Below, piece after piece: positions 8,635 to 16,942 of a DNA stretch of 64,000 nt. The position numbers were made by a program, and so were the translations under genes. The notes below the pieces were generated by a model. That model was not told where the DNA came from. It worked only from the letters and a program-made list of their open reading frames with translations, and did no database searches. The stretch's first letter is position 1. Every line of letters begins with the position of its first letter. The DNA is from Shewanella saliphila (GTDB lineage Bacteria > Pseudomonadota > Gammaproteobacteria > Enterobacterales > Shewanellaceae), in the NCBI RefSeq assembly GCF_014648295.1, contig NZ_BMQV01000018.1:1-64000 (forward strand), given 5' to 3'.

Positions 8635-10722
8635 ATGAAAAAGTTGGTTATTGGAGGTCTTTGTGCCTCACTTATTGCAGGCCTAAGTGCATGTAGCGAC
8701 GATAAAGCCGTAGTAGCTCCCGCTGCAGACGTAGCAAAAACAGCTGCTGCAGTTGCCGTTGAAAAAGCACTAACATCTGGCATTACGTTCGACAACATCG
8801 ATAAAGCCGTTCGTCCACAAGACGATTTTTACATGTACGTAAACGGCGCATGGATGAAAACAGCAGAGATCCCAGGCGATCGCACTAACATTGGCGCATT
8901 TTACGACTTACGCGAACATGCTCGTGATGACGTTAAAGCGATCATTGAAGACTTAAGTGCCACACCTAACTTAGCTGATGGCACAGACGAGCAAAAAGTA
9001 GCTGACTTATATCGTTCATTTATGGACGTTGAAACCCTAAACAAATTGGGTATTGCGCCAATTCAAGCTGACCTAGATAAAATTACAGCGCTAAAAGACA
9101 AACAAGAGCTGACCGCGTTTTTTGGTGAAAACCAAGCAAACGGTGGTGGCACACCATTAGCATTTTATATCTCTGTTGACGCTAAAGACTCAACCCGTTA
9201 TGCCACTCACATTTGGCAATACGGCTTAAGCCTGCCTGAAAAAGATTACTACTTTAATGAAGAAGAGCGCTTCGTTAATATCCGTAAAGCCTATGTTGAG
9301 CACATTGAAAAAATGTACAACCTAGCTGGCTTACCAGATGCTAAAGCCAACGCTGAAGCCATTCTTGCTCTCGAAACCCAAATTGCTGAGCAACACTGGG
9401 ATGTGGTAGAAACACGCGACAGCACTAAAACTTACAACTTATACCAAGTTAAAGACCTTGCAACCCTAGCACCAGACATTAACTGGGAAGGTTATTTAGC
9501 GGCGTTAGGTGGTGACAAGCAAACTGACATCATCATCAACCAACCTAGCTTTGTTCAAGGGTTAAATGAAGTCATCAAGACCAATGATCTTGCTGCATGG
9601 AAAAACTACCTAACCTGGATGACCCTAACGCATAACGCCAGTAACTTGTCTGAAGCATTAGACAACGAAAACTTTGCCTTTTTCTCTAAAACCTTAAACG
9701 GTCAAGAAGAACAAGAGCCGCGTTGGAAGCGTGGTGTGAGCACAGTAAGTGGTACCTTAGGTGAAGTGGTGGGTAAAGTGTACGTTAAACGTCATTTTGC
9801 TCCAGAAGCTAAATCACGTATGGAACAACTCGTTGAAAACCTACGTGGTGCTTATGGTTCAAGCATTGAGTCATTAGACTGGATGAGTGCTGACACTAAA
9901 GTGGCAGCAAAAGACAAATTAGCTAAGTTTAATCCTAAAATTGGTTACCCTAACAAATGGGAAGACTACAGCAAGTTAACCATCAAAGCTGACGATTTAG
10001 TGGGTAACGCTAAGCGTGCTGCTGTTGTACAACACAACAAAGAAGTGGCTAAATTGGGTCAACCAATTGATAAAGACGAGTGGCACATGACGCCACAAAC
10101 CGTTAACGCTTACTACAATCCAACCATGAACGAAATCGTGTTCCCTGCAGCGATTTTACAGCCTCCATTCTTCAACCTAGAAGCAGATGATGCTGTTAAC
10201 TACGGTGGTATTGGTGCGGTAATCGGTCACGAAATGGGCCATGGTTTTGACGACCAAGGTGCTAAGTTTGACGGCGAAGGTAACATGCGTGACTGGTGGA
10301 CTGAGTCTGACTTAAAAGCGTTTGAAGCCAAAGGTAAAGCGTTAATTTCTCAGTACGATGGTTATCAAGTATTTGACGATTTACACGTTAACGGTAGCCT
10401 AACACTGGGTGAAAACATCGGTGACTTATCGGGCGTGACTATCGCTTATAAAGCTTACAAAATGTCACTCAATGGCGAAGAAGCACCGGTCATTGACGGC
10501 CTAACTGGCGACCAACGCTTCTTTATGGGCTTTACCCAAATTTGGCGTGTGAAGATGAAAGAAGAAGCAATGCGTAACCGCGTAGCAACTGATCCACATT
10601 CACCTGGTCACTTCCGTGCACTTGGCGCATTGTCAAACATGCCTGAGTTCTATACCACTTATGACGTGAAAGAAGGCGACAAGATGTATATCGCCCCAGA
10701 AAACCGCGTTAAAATCTGGTAA
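8635..10722 (+). CDS. M13 family metalloendopeptidase lipoprotein (PepO-like)
   Basis: A neprilysin/PepO-type zinc endopeptidase of 695 residues, the usual family length. The zinc site is HEMGH at 532-536 with the third ligand in GENIGDLSG (Glu593, Asp597). The substrate-binding NAYYNP and the C-terminal CNMP-like segment (SNMPEFY) are present. A lipobox ends at Cys20 (LSAC), so it should be a lipoprotein exposed to the periplasm. The residues after Cys20 are SDD, and Asp at position +3 does not give a clear inner or outer membrane signal. The ATG follows AAAGGA. It is a single gene with its own terminator. It probably degrades peptides in the envelope (inference from family). Confidence 0.93.
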   Translation: MKKLVIGGLCASLIAGLSACSDDKAVVAPAADVAKTAAAVAVEKALTSGITFDNIDKAVRPQDDFYMYVNGAWMKTAEIPGDRTNIGAFYDLREHARDDVKAIIEDLSATPNLADGTDEQKVADLYRSFMDVETLNKLGIAPIQADLDKITALKDKQELTAFFGENQANGGGTPLAFYISVDAKDSTRYATHIWQYGLSLPEKDYYFNEEERFVNIRKAYVEHIEKMYNLAGLPDAKANAEAILALETQIAEQHWDVVETRDSTKTYNLYQVKDLATLAPDINWEGYLAALGGDKQTDIIINQPSFVQGLNEVIKTNDLAAWKNYLTWMTLTHNASNLSEALDNENFAFFSKTLNGQEEQEPRWKRGVSTVSGTLGEVVGKVYVKRHFAPEAKSRMEQLVENLRGAYGSSIESLDWMSADTKVAAKDKLAKFNPKIGYPNKWEDYSKLTIKADDLVGNAKRAAVVQHNKEVAKLGQPIDKDEWHMTPQTVNAYYNPTMNEIVFPAAILQPPFFNLEADDAVNYGGIGAVIGHEMGHGFDDQGAKFDGEGNMRDWWTESDLKAFEAKGKALISQYDGYQVFDDLHVNGSLTLGENIGDLSGVTIAYKAYKMSLNGEEAPVIDGLTGDQRFFMGFTQIWRVKMKEEAMRNRVATDPHSPGHFRALGALSNMPEFYTTYDVKEGDKMYIAPENRVKIW

Positions 10723-10764
10723 TCAATAATGTAAAAGCTGACCTAGGTCACACTTACATACAAT

Positions 10765-10791
10765 AAGGGCATCGTTTGATGCCCTTTTTTT
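10765..10791 (+). terminator. terminator of the M13 peptidase gene
   Basis: AAGGGCATC and GATGCCCTT arms with a GTTT loop are followed by a T run. This is a textbook rho-independent terminator. Confidence 0.92.
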
Positions 10792-10941
10792 ATGTCAAAA
10801 CCAGCTAAACAACTGATATATAACTGTATATATACTTATCACCTAGTCACATCATCGTTATGATTAAACCTTGTTCATTAAGCCCCTATTCAGCTAAAAA
10901 ACGGTAAAGTGATTTCACAGACATTACGCTGGAGCTATTCA

Positions 10942-11721
10942 ATGAATAAGTTGTTTCGTACCTTTTTTATCTTTTTAATTTTACTGTCTACCCGCGGCGC
11001 GATTGCTCAACCTAACGAAGTTAAATATAACAAGTTAGCCGAGCCATCTGATTTCAGTCAAAAGTCATATAATGACATTGAGCAATTAGTCAGTTTAAGC
11101 GAGCAGCATACCGCGCTTGCACAACAAGACTCTCAAGACTTGGATGCCTTAATGGCACGAGCTCCAGAAGCTCAACAAGAGCTTATTGAGCTACTCAATC
11201 ATATTAACCAGGCTAGCCATACCTCTGCGATTATTCCTGCGACAAAAAGCTACGCTCGTGCAGCACAAAAAGTGCAATTAAAGTTTAATGGTGACGCCAG
11301 CCAACTCACCGATATTGCCCGTGCCAGTGTGGTCGCCAATGACGTCAACAGCTTGCTGACCAGTTACCAACAGCTTCGTCAATCGACCGATGTAGTGCAA
11401 TTAAAAAACCGTTTTGCTGAGCCAAAAACCTCAGGGTATCGCGACTTAAACGTGTTAGTTAAATTGCCACAAAGCCAAATGGTGGTTGAGGTGCAGTTTC
11501 ATTTAAATGATATCGCCGAGATTAAAAGTGGCCCAGAACACCAGGTGTATGAGCAAATTCAAGCCATTGAGCTGCAAGCCAAAACCCAGCGCAGGCCGTT
11601 AAACGACTTTGAGCGCGCTAGCATTGCTAAATTACGCCAAGATTCGCATAAGCAATACCATAAAGCCTGGTTGTACTATAAACGCCAAAGCTTGTATCCA
11701 TCGACCATTCAAGCGGCTTAA
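10942..11721 (+). CDS. secreted RelA/SpoT-fold protein
   Basis: This 259-residue protein starts with a clear signal peptide (hydrophobic FFIFLILLS, cleavage near AIAQ, residue 22-23). A helical region follows, then a segment that reads like the RelA/SpoT nucleotidyltransferase fold: DIARASVV at 124-131, KNRFAEPKTSGYRDLNVLV at 155-173 and VVEVQFHL at 181-188. In RelA/SpoT synthetases the equivalent positions carry the magnesium Asp (DxxxxR), the Tyr stacking on the nucleotide (GYR/YxS) and the catalytic Glu of E(V/I)Q. Those residues are kept here, so activity is possible. A periplasmic or exported location is unusual for a (p)ppGpp-type enzyme. The start was moved from 10909 to the ATG after GGAG. 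The substrate is unknown; it could be a nucleotide-acting envelope enzyme or a toxin-like protein. Confidence 0.65.
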   Translation: MNKLFRTFFIFLILLSTRGAIAQPNEVKYNKLAEPSDFSQKSYNDIEQLVSLSEQHTALAQQDSQDLDALMARAPEAQQELIELLNHINQASHTSAIIPATKSYARAAQKVQLKFNGDASQLTDIARASVVANDVNSLLTSYQQLRQSTDVVQLKNRFAEPKTSGYRDLNVLVKLPQSQMVVEVQFHLNDIAEIKSGPEHQVYEQIQAIELQAKTQRRPLNDFERASIAKLRQDSHKQYHKAWLYYKRQSLYPSTIQAA

Positions 11722-11753
11722 CCTGCCGCGTTGTGTCACTCTTTCCACCCTTT

Positions 11754-11778
11754 AGCGCTCATTGAGCGCTTTTTTTTT
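11754..11778 (+). terminator. terminator after the RelA/SpoT-fold gene
   Basis: AGCGCTC ATT GAGCGCT is followed by eight T residues, giving a strong terminator before the next gene. Confidence 0.9.
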
Positions 11779-11844
11779 ATCGAAGAAACTCAGTGTCATT
11801 CACATCTGCTATACTCGCGCCAGAGACTAGTAGCGGACATTGTC

Positions 11845-12246
11845 ATGAACGAAATTATTGACCAATTGCAAGAACTAAGCGAAACCGTACCGGTGCCGCT
11901 GGAGTTGCCAACATTTGAACAAATTGTTGAAGTTGAAGAACAAATCCTCATTGGATTGCCTAATGATTTAAAAGAATACCTACTGCATGCCAGTGACGTT
12001 ATTTACGGCTCGGTTGAGCCGGTCACTGTTGCCGACCCGTACTCGCACACTTACCTGCCTGAAGTCACCAGTTATGCCTGGTCTATCGGCATGCCACGTG
12101 AGCAAATTGCCATTTGCCAGGTCGGTGACAGTTTTTACTGTATCGACGAAGAAGGCCAAGTGCAGTTATGGGAAGACGGTGATTTTGACGAGCAGGTTTG
12201 GGAATCGTTTTGGGATTGGGTTGAAGACGTGTGGCTTGAGCTATAA
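11845..12246 (+). CDS. SMI1/KNR4 (SUKH)-like acidic protein
   Basis: A strongly acidic 133-residue protein with LPTFEQIVEVEEQILIGLPNDLKEYLLHAS, the opening helix-turn of SMI1/KNR4 (SUKH) domains, and later strands such as GDSFYCIDEEGQVQLW and a Trp-rich end. (Only segments are listed; the conserved Leu-Pro-x-Asp turn lies near residue 41.) SUKH proteins are often immunity proteins against nuclease or deaminase toxins, but many are stand-alone housekeeping copies. No toxin gene adjoins it. The reading frame is open further back to 11731 across a terminator, so the ATG at 11845 with AGCGGA upstream was chosen. The HTH protein gene follows 31 bp later and is probably in the same transcript. Confidence 0.7.
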   Translation: MNEIIDQLQELSETVPVPLELPTFEQIVEVEEQILIGLPNDLKEYLLHASDVIYGSVEPVTVADPYSHTYLPEVTSYAWSIGMPREQIAICQVGDSFYCIDEEGQVQLWEDGDFDEQVWESFWDWVEDVWLEL

Positions 12247-12277
12247 CCCACGTTAATATTGATTAAAGAGAACAAAC

Positions 12278-12778
12278 ATGGCTAAAACTACCGGCTTAAA
12301 CGCCATTGAAATGCAATATTTACGCTTGTCTTTAGGCTTAACTACCGAGCAAGTTGCGACTATCACTACCACCAGCAATGAAGATGTACTAGCGTGGGAA
12401 GCCGGCGAAAAAGACGCGCCCGTACCTGTGCAAAAAAAGCTACTCGACATTGATGACATCATCGAAATGCAGGTGCTTAACACCACAGATGGCATTGAAG
12501 ATCTCTTTAAAAAAGAACCCAAACGCCGTTTAGCGTTTGTGGTTTATCCAACTCAAGCGCTTTATACCCAATATAATCCAGAGTTTTTAAGCTCTTTGCC
12601 TTTAACAGAGCTGTACAACACCTCTGCATGGCGCATCAAAAAAGAGTGCAAACTGGTGCTTGAAGTCGATGTGACTTTAGTGGCATTAGATGCCGAAGCT
12701 TATAAAGCTTATCGCGCTGAAAATGGCTTGAGCGAAAACCGTGAAAGCCGTGCCAAATGGGCAGCGACTCAGCTTTAA
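12278..12778 (+). CDS. HTH protein, DUF4447/YdiL-like
   Basis: The 166-residue protein has an N-terminal helix-turn-helix-like region (about 8-45: [20 protein letters not shown], then [10 protein letters not shown]) of the type seen in Cro/XRE proteins. An alpha/beta C-terminal domain is present with [18 protein letters not shown] and [17 protein letters not shown]. From memory this fits the DUF4447/YdiL group of Shewanella-type proteins, whose function is not established. The ATG follows AAGAGA at good spacing. It lies 31 bp behind the SUKH-like gene and ends at a terminator. DNA binding is plausible from the HTH alone; no operator was found. Confidence 0.65.
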   Translation: MAKTTGLNAIEMQYLRLSLGLTTEQVATITTTSNEDVLAWEAGEKDAPVPVQKKLLDIDDIIEMQVLNTTDGIEDLFKKEPKRRLAFVVYPTQALYTQYNPEFLSSLPLTELYNTSAWRIKKECKLVLEVDVTLVALDAEAYKAYRAENGLSENRESRAKWAATQL

Positions 12779-12825
12779 ACCGTTGCGATAACACGCTCAG
12801 GGGTTAATACCAATCCGCTATCATC

Positions 12826-12853
12826 AAAGAAGCCTATCTTGGCTTCTTTTTTT
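12826..12853 (+). terminator. terminator after the DUF4447-like gene
   Basis: AAAGAAGCC and GGCTTCTTT arms with a six-base loop are followed by T residues. It lies between convergent genes, and the T run favours the plus strand. Confidence 0.85.
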
Positions 12854-12854
12854 A

Positions 12855-13484
12855 TTAAGCAGAGTTTGCCGCAGATTCTGATTTGTCGATAGCCGCCAGC
12901 AATGCAGGGCGTTGTTTAACTCTGTCTCGGTATGCAGAGAGTTTTGGCGGCAATTGTTGCTCAAAACCTAAGGCCCATCCTAGGGTTTGGGTTAATAAAA
13001 TATCCGCAATTGTCGGTTGTTCACCGCACACAAAACCATTTTGAGGGATCCATTGTTCAGCAATGGCTGCTGCTTTATCAAACTCCCATTTCGCCACCGC
13101 ATGCATGCTCTGTAAACGCAACTCTTTTGGCAATGCAAAGCGGTGTTTACCCATGCTCCACAGCGGTTGCTCTAGTTCTGTAATCACAAAACTGACCCAG
13201 CGTTCATGCAGCCCCGAAGCATAAGTCCCGGCCTTGGGTAACCATAAGCCCTCGCCATACTTTTCAGCAAGATAGCGCATAATGGCGGCAGATTCGGTTA
13301 ACACAAAGTCACCATCGGTGAGCACAGGTAACTTACCGCTTGGGTTTAACGCCAAAAATGCCTCTGTTTTATTATCACCTTTGGCAAAATCAATAAAATG
13401 AAACTGCCATTCAATTCCTAATTCTTCTAATAGCCACGACACGCGTAACGCACGGCTTTTGGGTGTTCCGTATAAGGTAATCAT
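12855..13484 (-). CDS. glutathione S-transferase family protein
   Basis: A cytoplasmic GST of 209 residues. The N-terminal thioredoxin-like domain shows ITLYGTPKSRALRVSWLLEE with the catalytic-site Ser at about residue 9, and NPSGKLPVLTDGDFVLTESAAI carrying the cis-Pro and the Glu-Ser pair that binds the glutathione gamma-glutamyl group. The all-helical C-terminal domain has the TIADILLTQTLGWA N-capping box. The start at 13484 follows AAGGGAGAA; the longer frame to 13514 places this Shine-Dalgarno inside the gene. It most resembles beta/theta-like bacterial GSTs. The substrate is unknown. Confidence 0.88.
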   Translation of the reverse strand: MITLYGTPKSRALRVSWLLEELGIEWQFHFIDFAKGDNKTEAFLALNPSGKLPVLTDGDFVLTESAAIMRYLAEKYGEGLWLPKAGTYASGLHERWVSFVITELEQPLWSMGKHRFALPKELRLQSMHAVAKWEFDKAAAIAEQWIPQNGFVCGEQPTIADILLTQTLGWALGFEQQLPPKLSAYRDRVKQRPALLAAIDKSESAANSA

Positions 13485-13528
13485 GTGGATTGCTTCTCCC
13501 TTGGGGTCATCCAATCAATTTGTACACT

Positions 13529-13564
13529 AAAAAAAGCCACATTCACTTATCGTGTAATGTGGCT
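13529..13564 (-). terminator. terminator of the TonB receptor gene
   Basis: AGCCACATT and AATGTGGCT arms end in a T run on the minus strand, 25 bp after the receptor stop codon. Confidence 0.88.
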
Positions 13565-13588
13565 GTTATTTATCTTATAACCATGCGC

Positions 13589-16153
13589 TTAGAACTTCAT
13601 TGTGACTTTAGTATAAATGAAACGTCCTAGTGGGTTATGTACTCCCATTGCGTAACCATAAAGGTCAGAATCACCATCGCCAATGGCAAATGATGGTTCT
13701 TCGTCAAACACGTTGTTGACACCCACTGATAACTTAAACATCTCATTGATACGGTATGAACCTGACATATCAACTAACAACTGTGCATCCACGGTGCGAG
13801 TTTTGTTGTAGTCTTCAAATTCACCGATATAACTTAAGTTAATGTTGGCTGCAAAATCGTCCATCATCCAGTTAGTTGTCGCTAACCAACGGTGTTCTGG
13901 GTATTCATACTCGCCAGTGTAATCAATCGTTTCGCCATCAATTTCTTTTTCGAAACTGATTAAGTAGCTGTACTCTAAACCGAACTTAATATCACCATAG
14001 TTATTTAGCTCAAGGCCATAATGAGTCGATAAGTCGAGACCTTGCACTTCTTGCGAGCCGATGTTAACAAACCCAGATTTGATCACATCAATCGTACCAA
14101 AGGTTTCACCCGCTTGCGGCGCGTTACGTAAACACACAGTGCTGTTTTGATCGCCACAGTTTTCTTGGTAAAGATCTTGGTTTTGCAATGAATCAATTTT
14201 GTTGTCTTGTACAATATTGAATAAATCGAAACCAATATCGAACTCTTGGCTTGGTGCCCAAATCATCCCCACGTTCCAAGTTTCAGACTCTTCAGCTTCT
14301 AAATCTGGGTTGCCGGCAAAGATGAAGTTGTAATCGAGTAATTCACAATCAACATTATCTGCAGCACAGCGGTAACTATCGACTAAAAAGTCACTCTTTT
14401 CAGATGGACCTAAACCAATTTGCGCCAATGACGGTGCACGGAACCCGGTAGACCACGAACCACGAGCGGTTAACTCATCACTAATACCCCATTGGAAAGC
14501 AATTTTAGGGTTAGTGGTTGAGCCAAAATCGCTGTAGCTGTCATAACGACCAGCAAGTTGTAGCTCAAAGTTATCTGTAACAGGAATAGAAAACTCAACA
14601 TAAGCGGCATGTTGATCGCGCGAACCAAACGCCGATATCGCTTCAGTACCAAAAATCAAACCACGTTGAAACTGCTCATCTGGCACATCACTGACACTTT
14701 CTTCACGGTACTCAGCACCGGCGGCCATCATGATATCTCGGCCACCAATGGTAAACGCTTGGCCTGAAATGCTGGCATCATAAGCAGTAATGCTCGACTT
14801 ACCTTGTCTTACTAAGCTAGTGGTAATACGGTCAATGACATCTTGTGAATTAACCGCTGCACCAAATGGGTTGTAATTACCCGCATCGATTTCAGCTTGT
14901 AAATAATCGGTTCTTACCCAACCTTGTGTGCGGTCACCAGTTTGAGTCGATTCGCTACGGCCACGCTGCGCCGATACTTCCCAGTCCCAATCATTAATCA
15001 CACCGCGAAGCCCGGCCACAATCCGCATAGTGTCAGACTCAATATCCCAACGACGGGCACCAGCATCAACGGTACGGTAACGACCAATATCAATGTCTTG
15101 TCCAAATGGATTGTCAGGGTGAGTACCCGGTACCGTTAAGCCTGCATCTTCATCTAATGGTGTGGGTGCGCCGCCCGCTTCAGAGGTATTGTGCTGTACC
15201 GACAACTCTAAAAATGCGGTTAAATCGTCAGTTAGCATGTAATCAAATTGACCAATGGCGCCCACACGCTCAGAAGTCGGAATGGTCATATTGTATGGGC
15301 CGTAGTCAAACAAACAGCTGCCGCTAGCCGTGGCGTTCTCAGCAGGACAATCTGGGTCAATGGTTTTCACTCCATTAACATAAAAATAGCCCGGATACCC
15401 CCGTGATGAACGGTAATCTTCACCACCGTAAGGCGATTGATTGGCTGTACCAAAACGCCCCATATCTTCTGCCGATAAGGTACCGTTGGTAAAATAATCT
15501 AAAATAACTGATGCACTGCCTTTATCGGCTTTTACGCCCCACACTAAACTGGCTGTGGTTTCGTCATAACCGGTACCACTGTCATCGCCATAACCTAAGT
15601 TAACTTCAATGCCTTCGATGTCTTTTTTCAGCACGATATTAACCACACCGGCAATGGCGTCTGAGCCATAAATCGCTGACGCACCATCTTTTAGAATGTC
15701 GATACGTTCAATCGCAGAAACCGGAATGTTATTAATATCAACAAATGAGTTTGAAATGCCTTCAGCAAATGCACTCGAGCCAACACGACGGCCATTGATT
15801 AATACCAATGTCGCATCTGGGCCTAAGCCGCGTAAACTGATTGATGCACCACCGTTTGCGGTAGAGTCTTGGCTGTTACCGCGGGTAGAAAACGCACCAG
15901 AGCCGTTAGCAGGCATACGCTCGAGTAATTGCTGCAGGTTGTCAAAGCCCATGTTAGCAATATCGTCTTTACTGAGTGATTGAACCGGAGATGGGCCTTC
16001 AATATCAGTCCGTTTGATACGAGATCCCGTCACTTCAATACGTTCAACTTTAGCTTCAGCAGTGTCTGCTGCTTGTGACATAAAAGCGATAGGGGCAAAA
16101 GAGAGTGAAACTGCGATGGCGCATGCACTGCGCAAAAGGTTAGGTTTTTTCAT
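13589..16153 (-). CDS. TonB-dependent outer membrane receptor
   Basis: A large outer membrane active transporter of about 854 residues. After a signal peptide (cleavage near SQAAD) comes a TonB-box-like EVTGSRIKR, then the plug domain with GASISLRGLGPDATLVLING, DGASAIYGSDAIAGVVNIV and the rest of the conserved plug signature. The barrel follows, ending in Phe (VTMKF), the usual outer-membrane assembly signal. GSDAIAGVVN and the long extracellular loops with Cys pairs fit the group of receptors for oligosaccharides or peptides found in Shewanella and Alteromonadales, but the ligand cannot be read from sequence. The ATG at 16153 is preferred over 16159 because AAGGA lies 5 nt before it. It is monocistronic; a short inverted repeat precedes it. 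Confidence 0.93.
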   Translation of the reverse strand: MKKPNLLRSACAIAVSLSFAPIAFMSQAADTAEAKVERIEVTGSRIKRTDIEGPSPVQSLSKDDIANMGFDNLQQLLERMPANGSGAFSTRGNSQDSTANGGASISLRGLGPDATLVLINGRRVGSSAFAEGISNSFVDINNIPVSAIERIDILKDGASAIYGSDAIAGVVNIVLKKDIEGIEVNLGYGDDSGTGYDETTASLVWGVKADKGSASVILDYFTNGTLSAEDMGRFGTANQSPYGGEDYRSSRGYPGYFYVNGVKTIDPDCPAENATASGSCLFDYGPYNMTIPTSERVGAIGQFDYMLTDDLTAFLELSVQHNTSEAGGAPTPLDEDAGLTVPGTHPDNPFGQDIDIGRYRTVDAGARRWDIESDTMRIVAGLRGVINDWDWEVSAQRGRSESTQTGDRTQGWVRTDYLQAEIDAGNYNPFGAAVNSQDVIDRITTSLVRQGKSSITAYDASISGQAFTIGGRDIMMAAGAEYREESVSDVPDEQFQRGLIFGTEAISAFGSRDQHAAYVEFSIPVTDNFELQLAGRYDSYSDFGSTTNPKIAFQWGISDELTARGSWSTGFRAPSLAQIGLGPSEKSDFLVDSYRCAADNVDCELLDYNFIFAGNPDLEAEESETWNVGMIWAPSQEFDIGFDLFNIVQDNKIDSLQNQDLYQENCGDQNSTVCLRNAPQAGETFGTIDVIKSGFVNIGSQEVQGLDLSTHYGLELNNYGDIKFGLEYSYLISFEKEIDGETIDYTGEYEYPEHRWLATTNWMMDDFAANINLSYIGEFEDYNKTRTVDAQLLVDMSGSYRINEMFKLSVGVNNVFDEEPSFAIGDGDSDLYGYAMGVHNPLGRFIYTKVTMKF

Positions 16154-16274
16154 GATCATCCTTAACGTTCATTTATTGTTTTATATCCATGATTACTGCA
16201 AACTGCGGTAACAATATTACCGCCTACTACTTTCGTGGAAGCTAATTTACCTGTTTAAGTTAAGTTAAATTTTA

Positions 16275-16292
16275 ACAATGTCAATACATTGT
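16275..16292. promoter_or_regulatory. inverted repeat in the TonB receptor promoter region
   Basis: ACAATGT CAAT ACATTGT is a perfect 7-bp inverted repeat. On the minus strand it overlaps two successive TTGACA sequences, either of which could be a -35 box for the receptor gene. It is a candidate operator; the regulator is unknown. Confidence 0.4.
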
Positions 16293-16386
16293 CAAGACAG
16301 TGCAGTAATGTAATTGTAACCAAACACTTAATAAAGAATAAAAAATTAAAAAAATCGCATTTATATTCAACATTCAAGGAGGAGTT

Positions 16387-16926
16387 ATGAGCGAAGAAAA
16401 ATTAGTGAGTGCCCACTTTCACCCAAAGCTAGGGGTTTACTGGTTAGTGTCGGGCGCAATAATAATCACCATCACTGTTGTAGGTATTCCCTTGTTGTTA
16501 TTATGGTTTCCAGTCGGTTTACTGGCGGTCAGACGGTATATTGCCAACATGAGTGCAGAGTTAACCGAAAAAAGACTGATTGTACGAAAAGGCCTGTTAA
16601 CGCGAACAGAGAATACCGTGCCATTAGATAAAATCACCGATATGGCGCTTATCCAGGGGCCGCTTATGCGTTTGTTTGGTATTTATAAACTCACAGTAGA
16701 AACCGCTGGGCAATCGGGTACTGGCTCATTAATTAACTTGGTGGGCGTAGTTGATGTGCAAGCATTTAGAGAACAGGTTTTACTACAAAAGTCGTTACTC
16801 ACTGATCGCCAATCTACAGTTGTTGATAACGTCAATATCGATCAATTATTGCTTGAGAACCTGCAACAAATGAACGCCACTTTGCAGCGGATTGAACAAG
16901 CATTAACTCCACACTCTCCACAATAG
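16387..16926 (+). CDS. PH-domain membrane protein (YdbS-like)
   Basis: A 179-residue membrane protein with a hydrophobic hairpin of about 30-35 residues (residues 17-51) followed by a bacterial PH-like (DUF304/bPH2) domain: AELTEKRLIVRKGLL, then TVPLDKITDMALIQGPLMRLFGIYKLTVET. This layout is that of the YdbS family. The C-terminal 45 residues look helical, with heptad-like Leu and Gln (LLLENLQQMNATLQRIEQAL), possibly a coiled coil. A very strong Shine-Dalgarno (AAGGAGGAG) precedes the ATG. The Nramp-like gene starts 16 bp downstream, so the two form an operon. Its function is unknown. Confidence 0.85.
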   Translation: MSEEKLVSAHFHPKLGVYWLVSGAIIITITVVGIPLLLLWFPVGLLAVRRYIANMSAELTEKRLIVRKGLLTRTENTVPLDKITDMALIQGPLMRLFGIYKLTVETAGQSGTGSLINLVGVVDVQAFREQVLLQKSLLTDRQSTVVDNVNIDQLLLENLQQMNATLQRIEQALTPHSPQ

Positions 16927-16942
16927 GTTGTTGCTGTTTATC

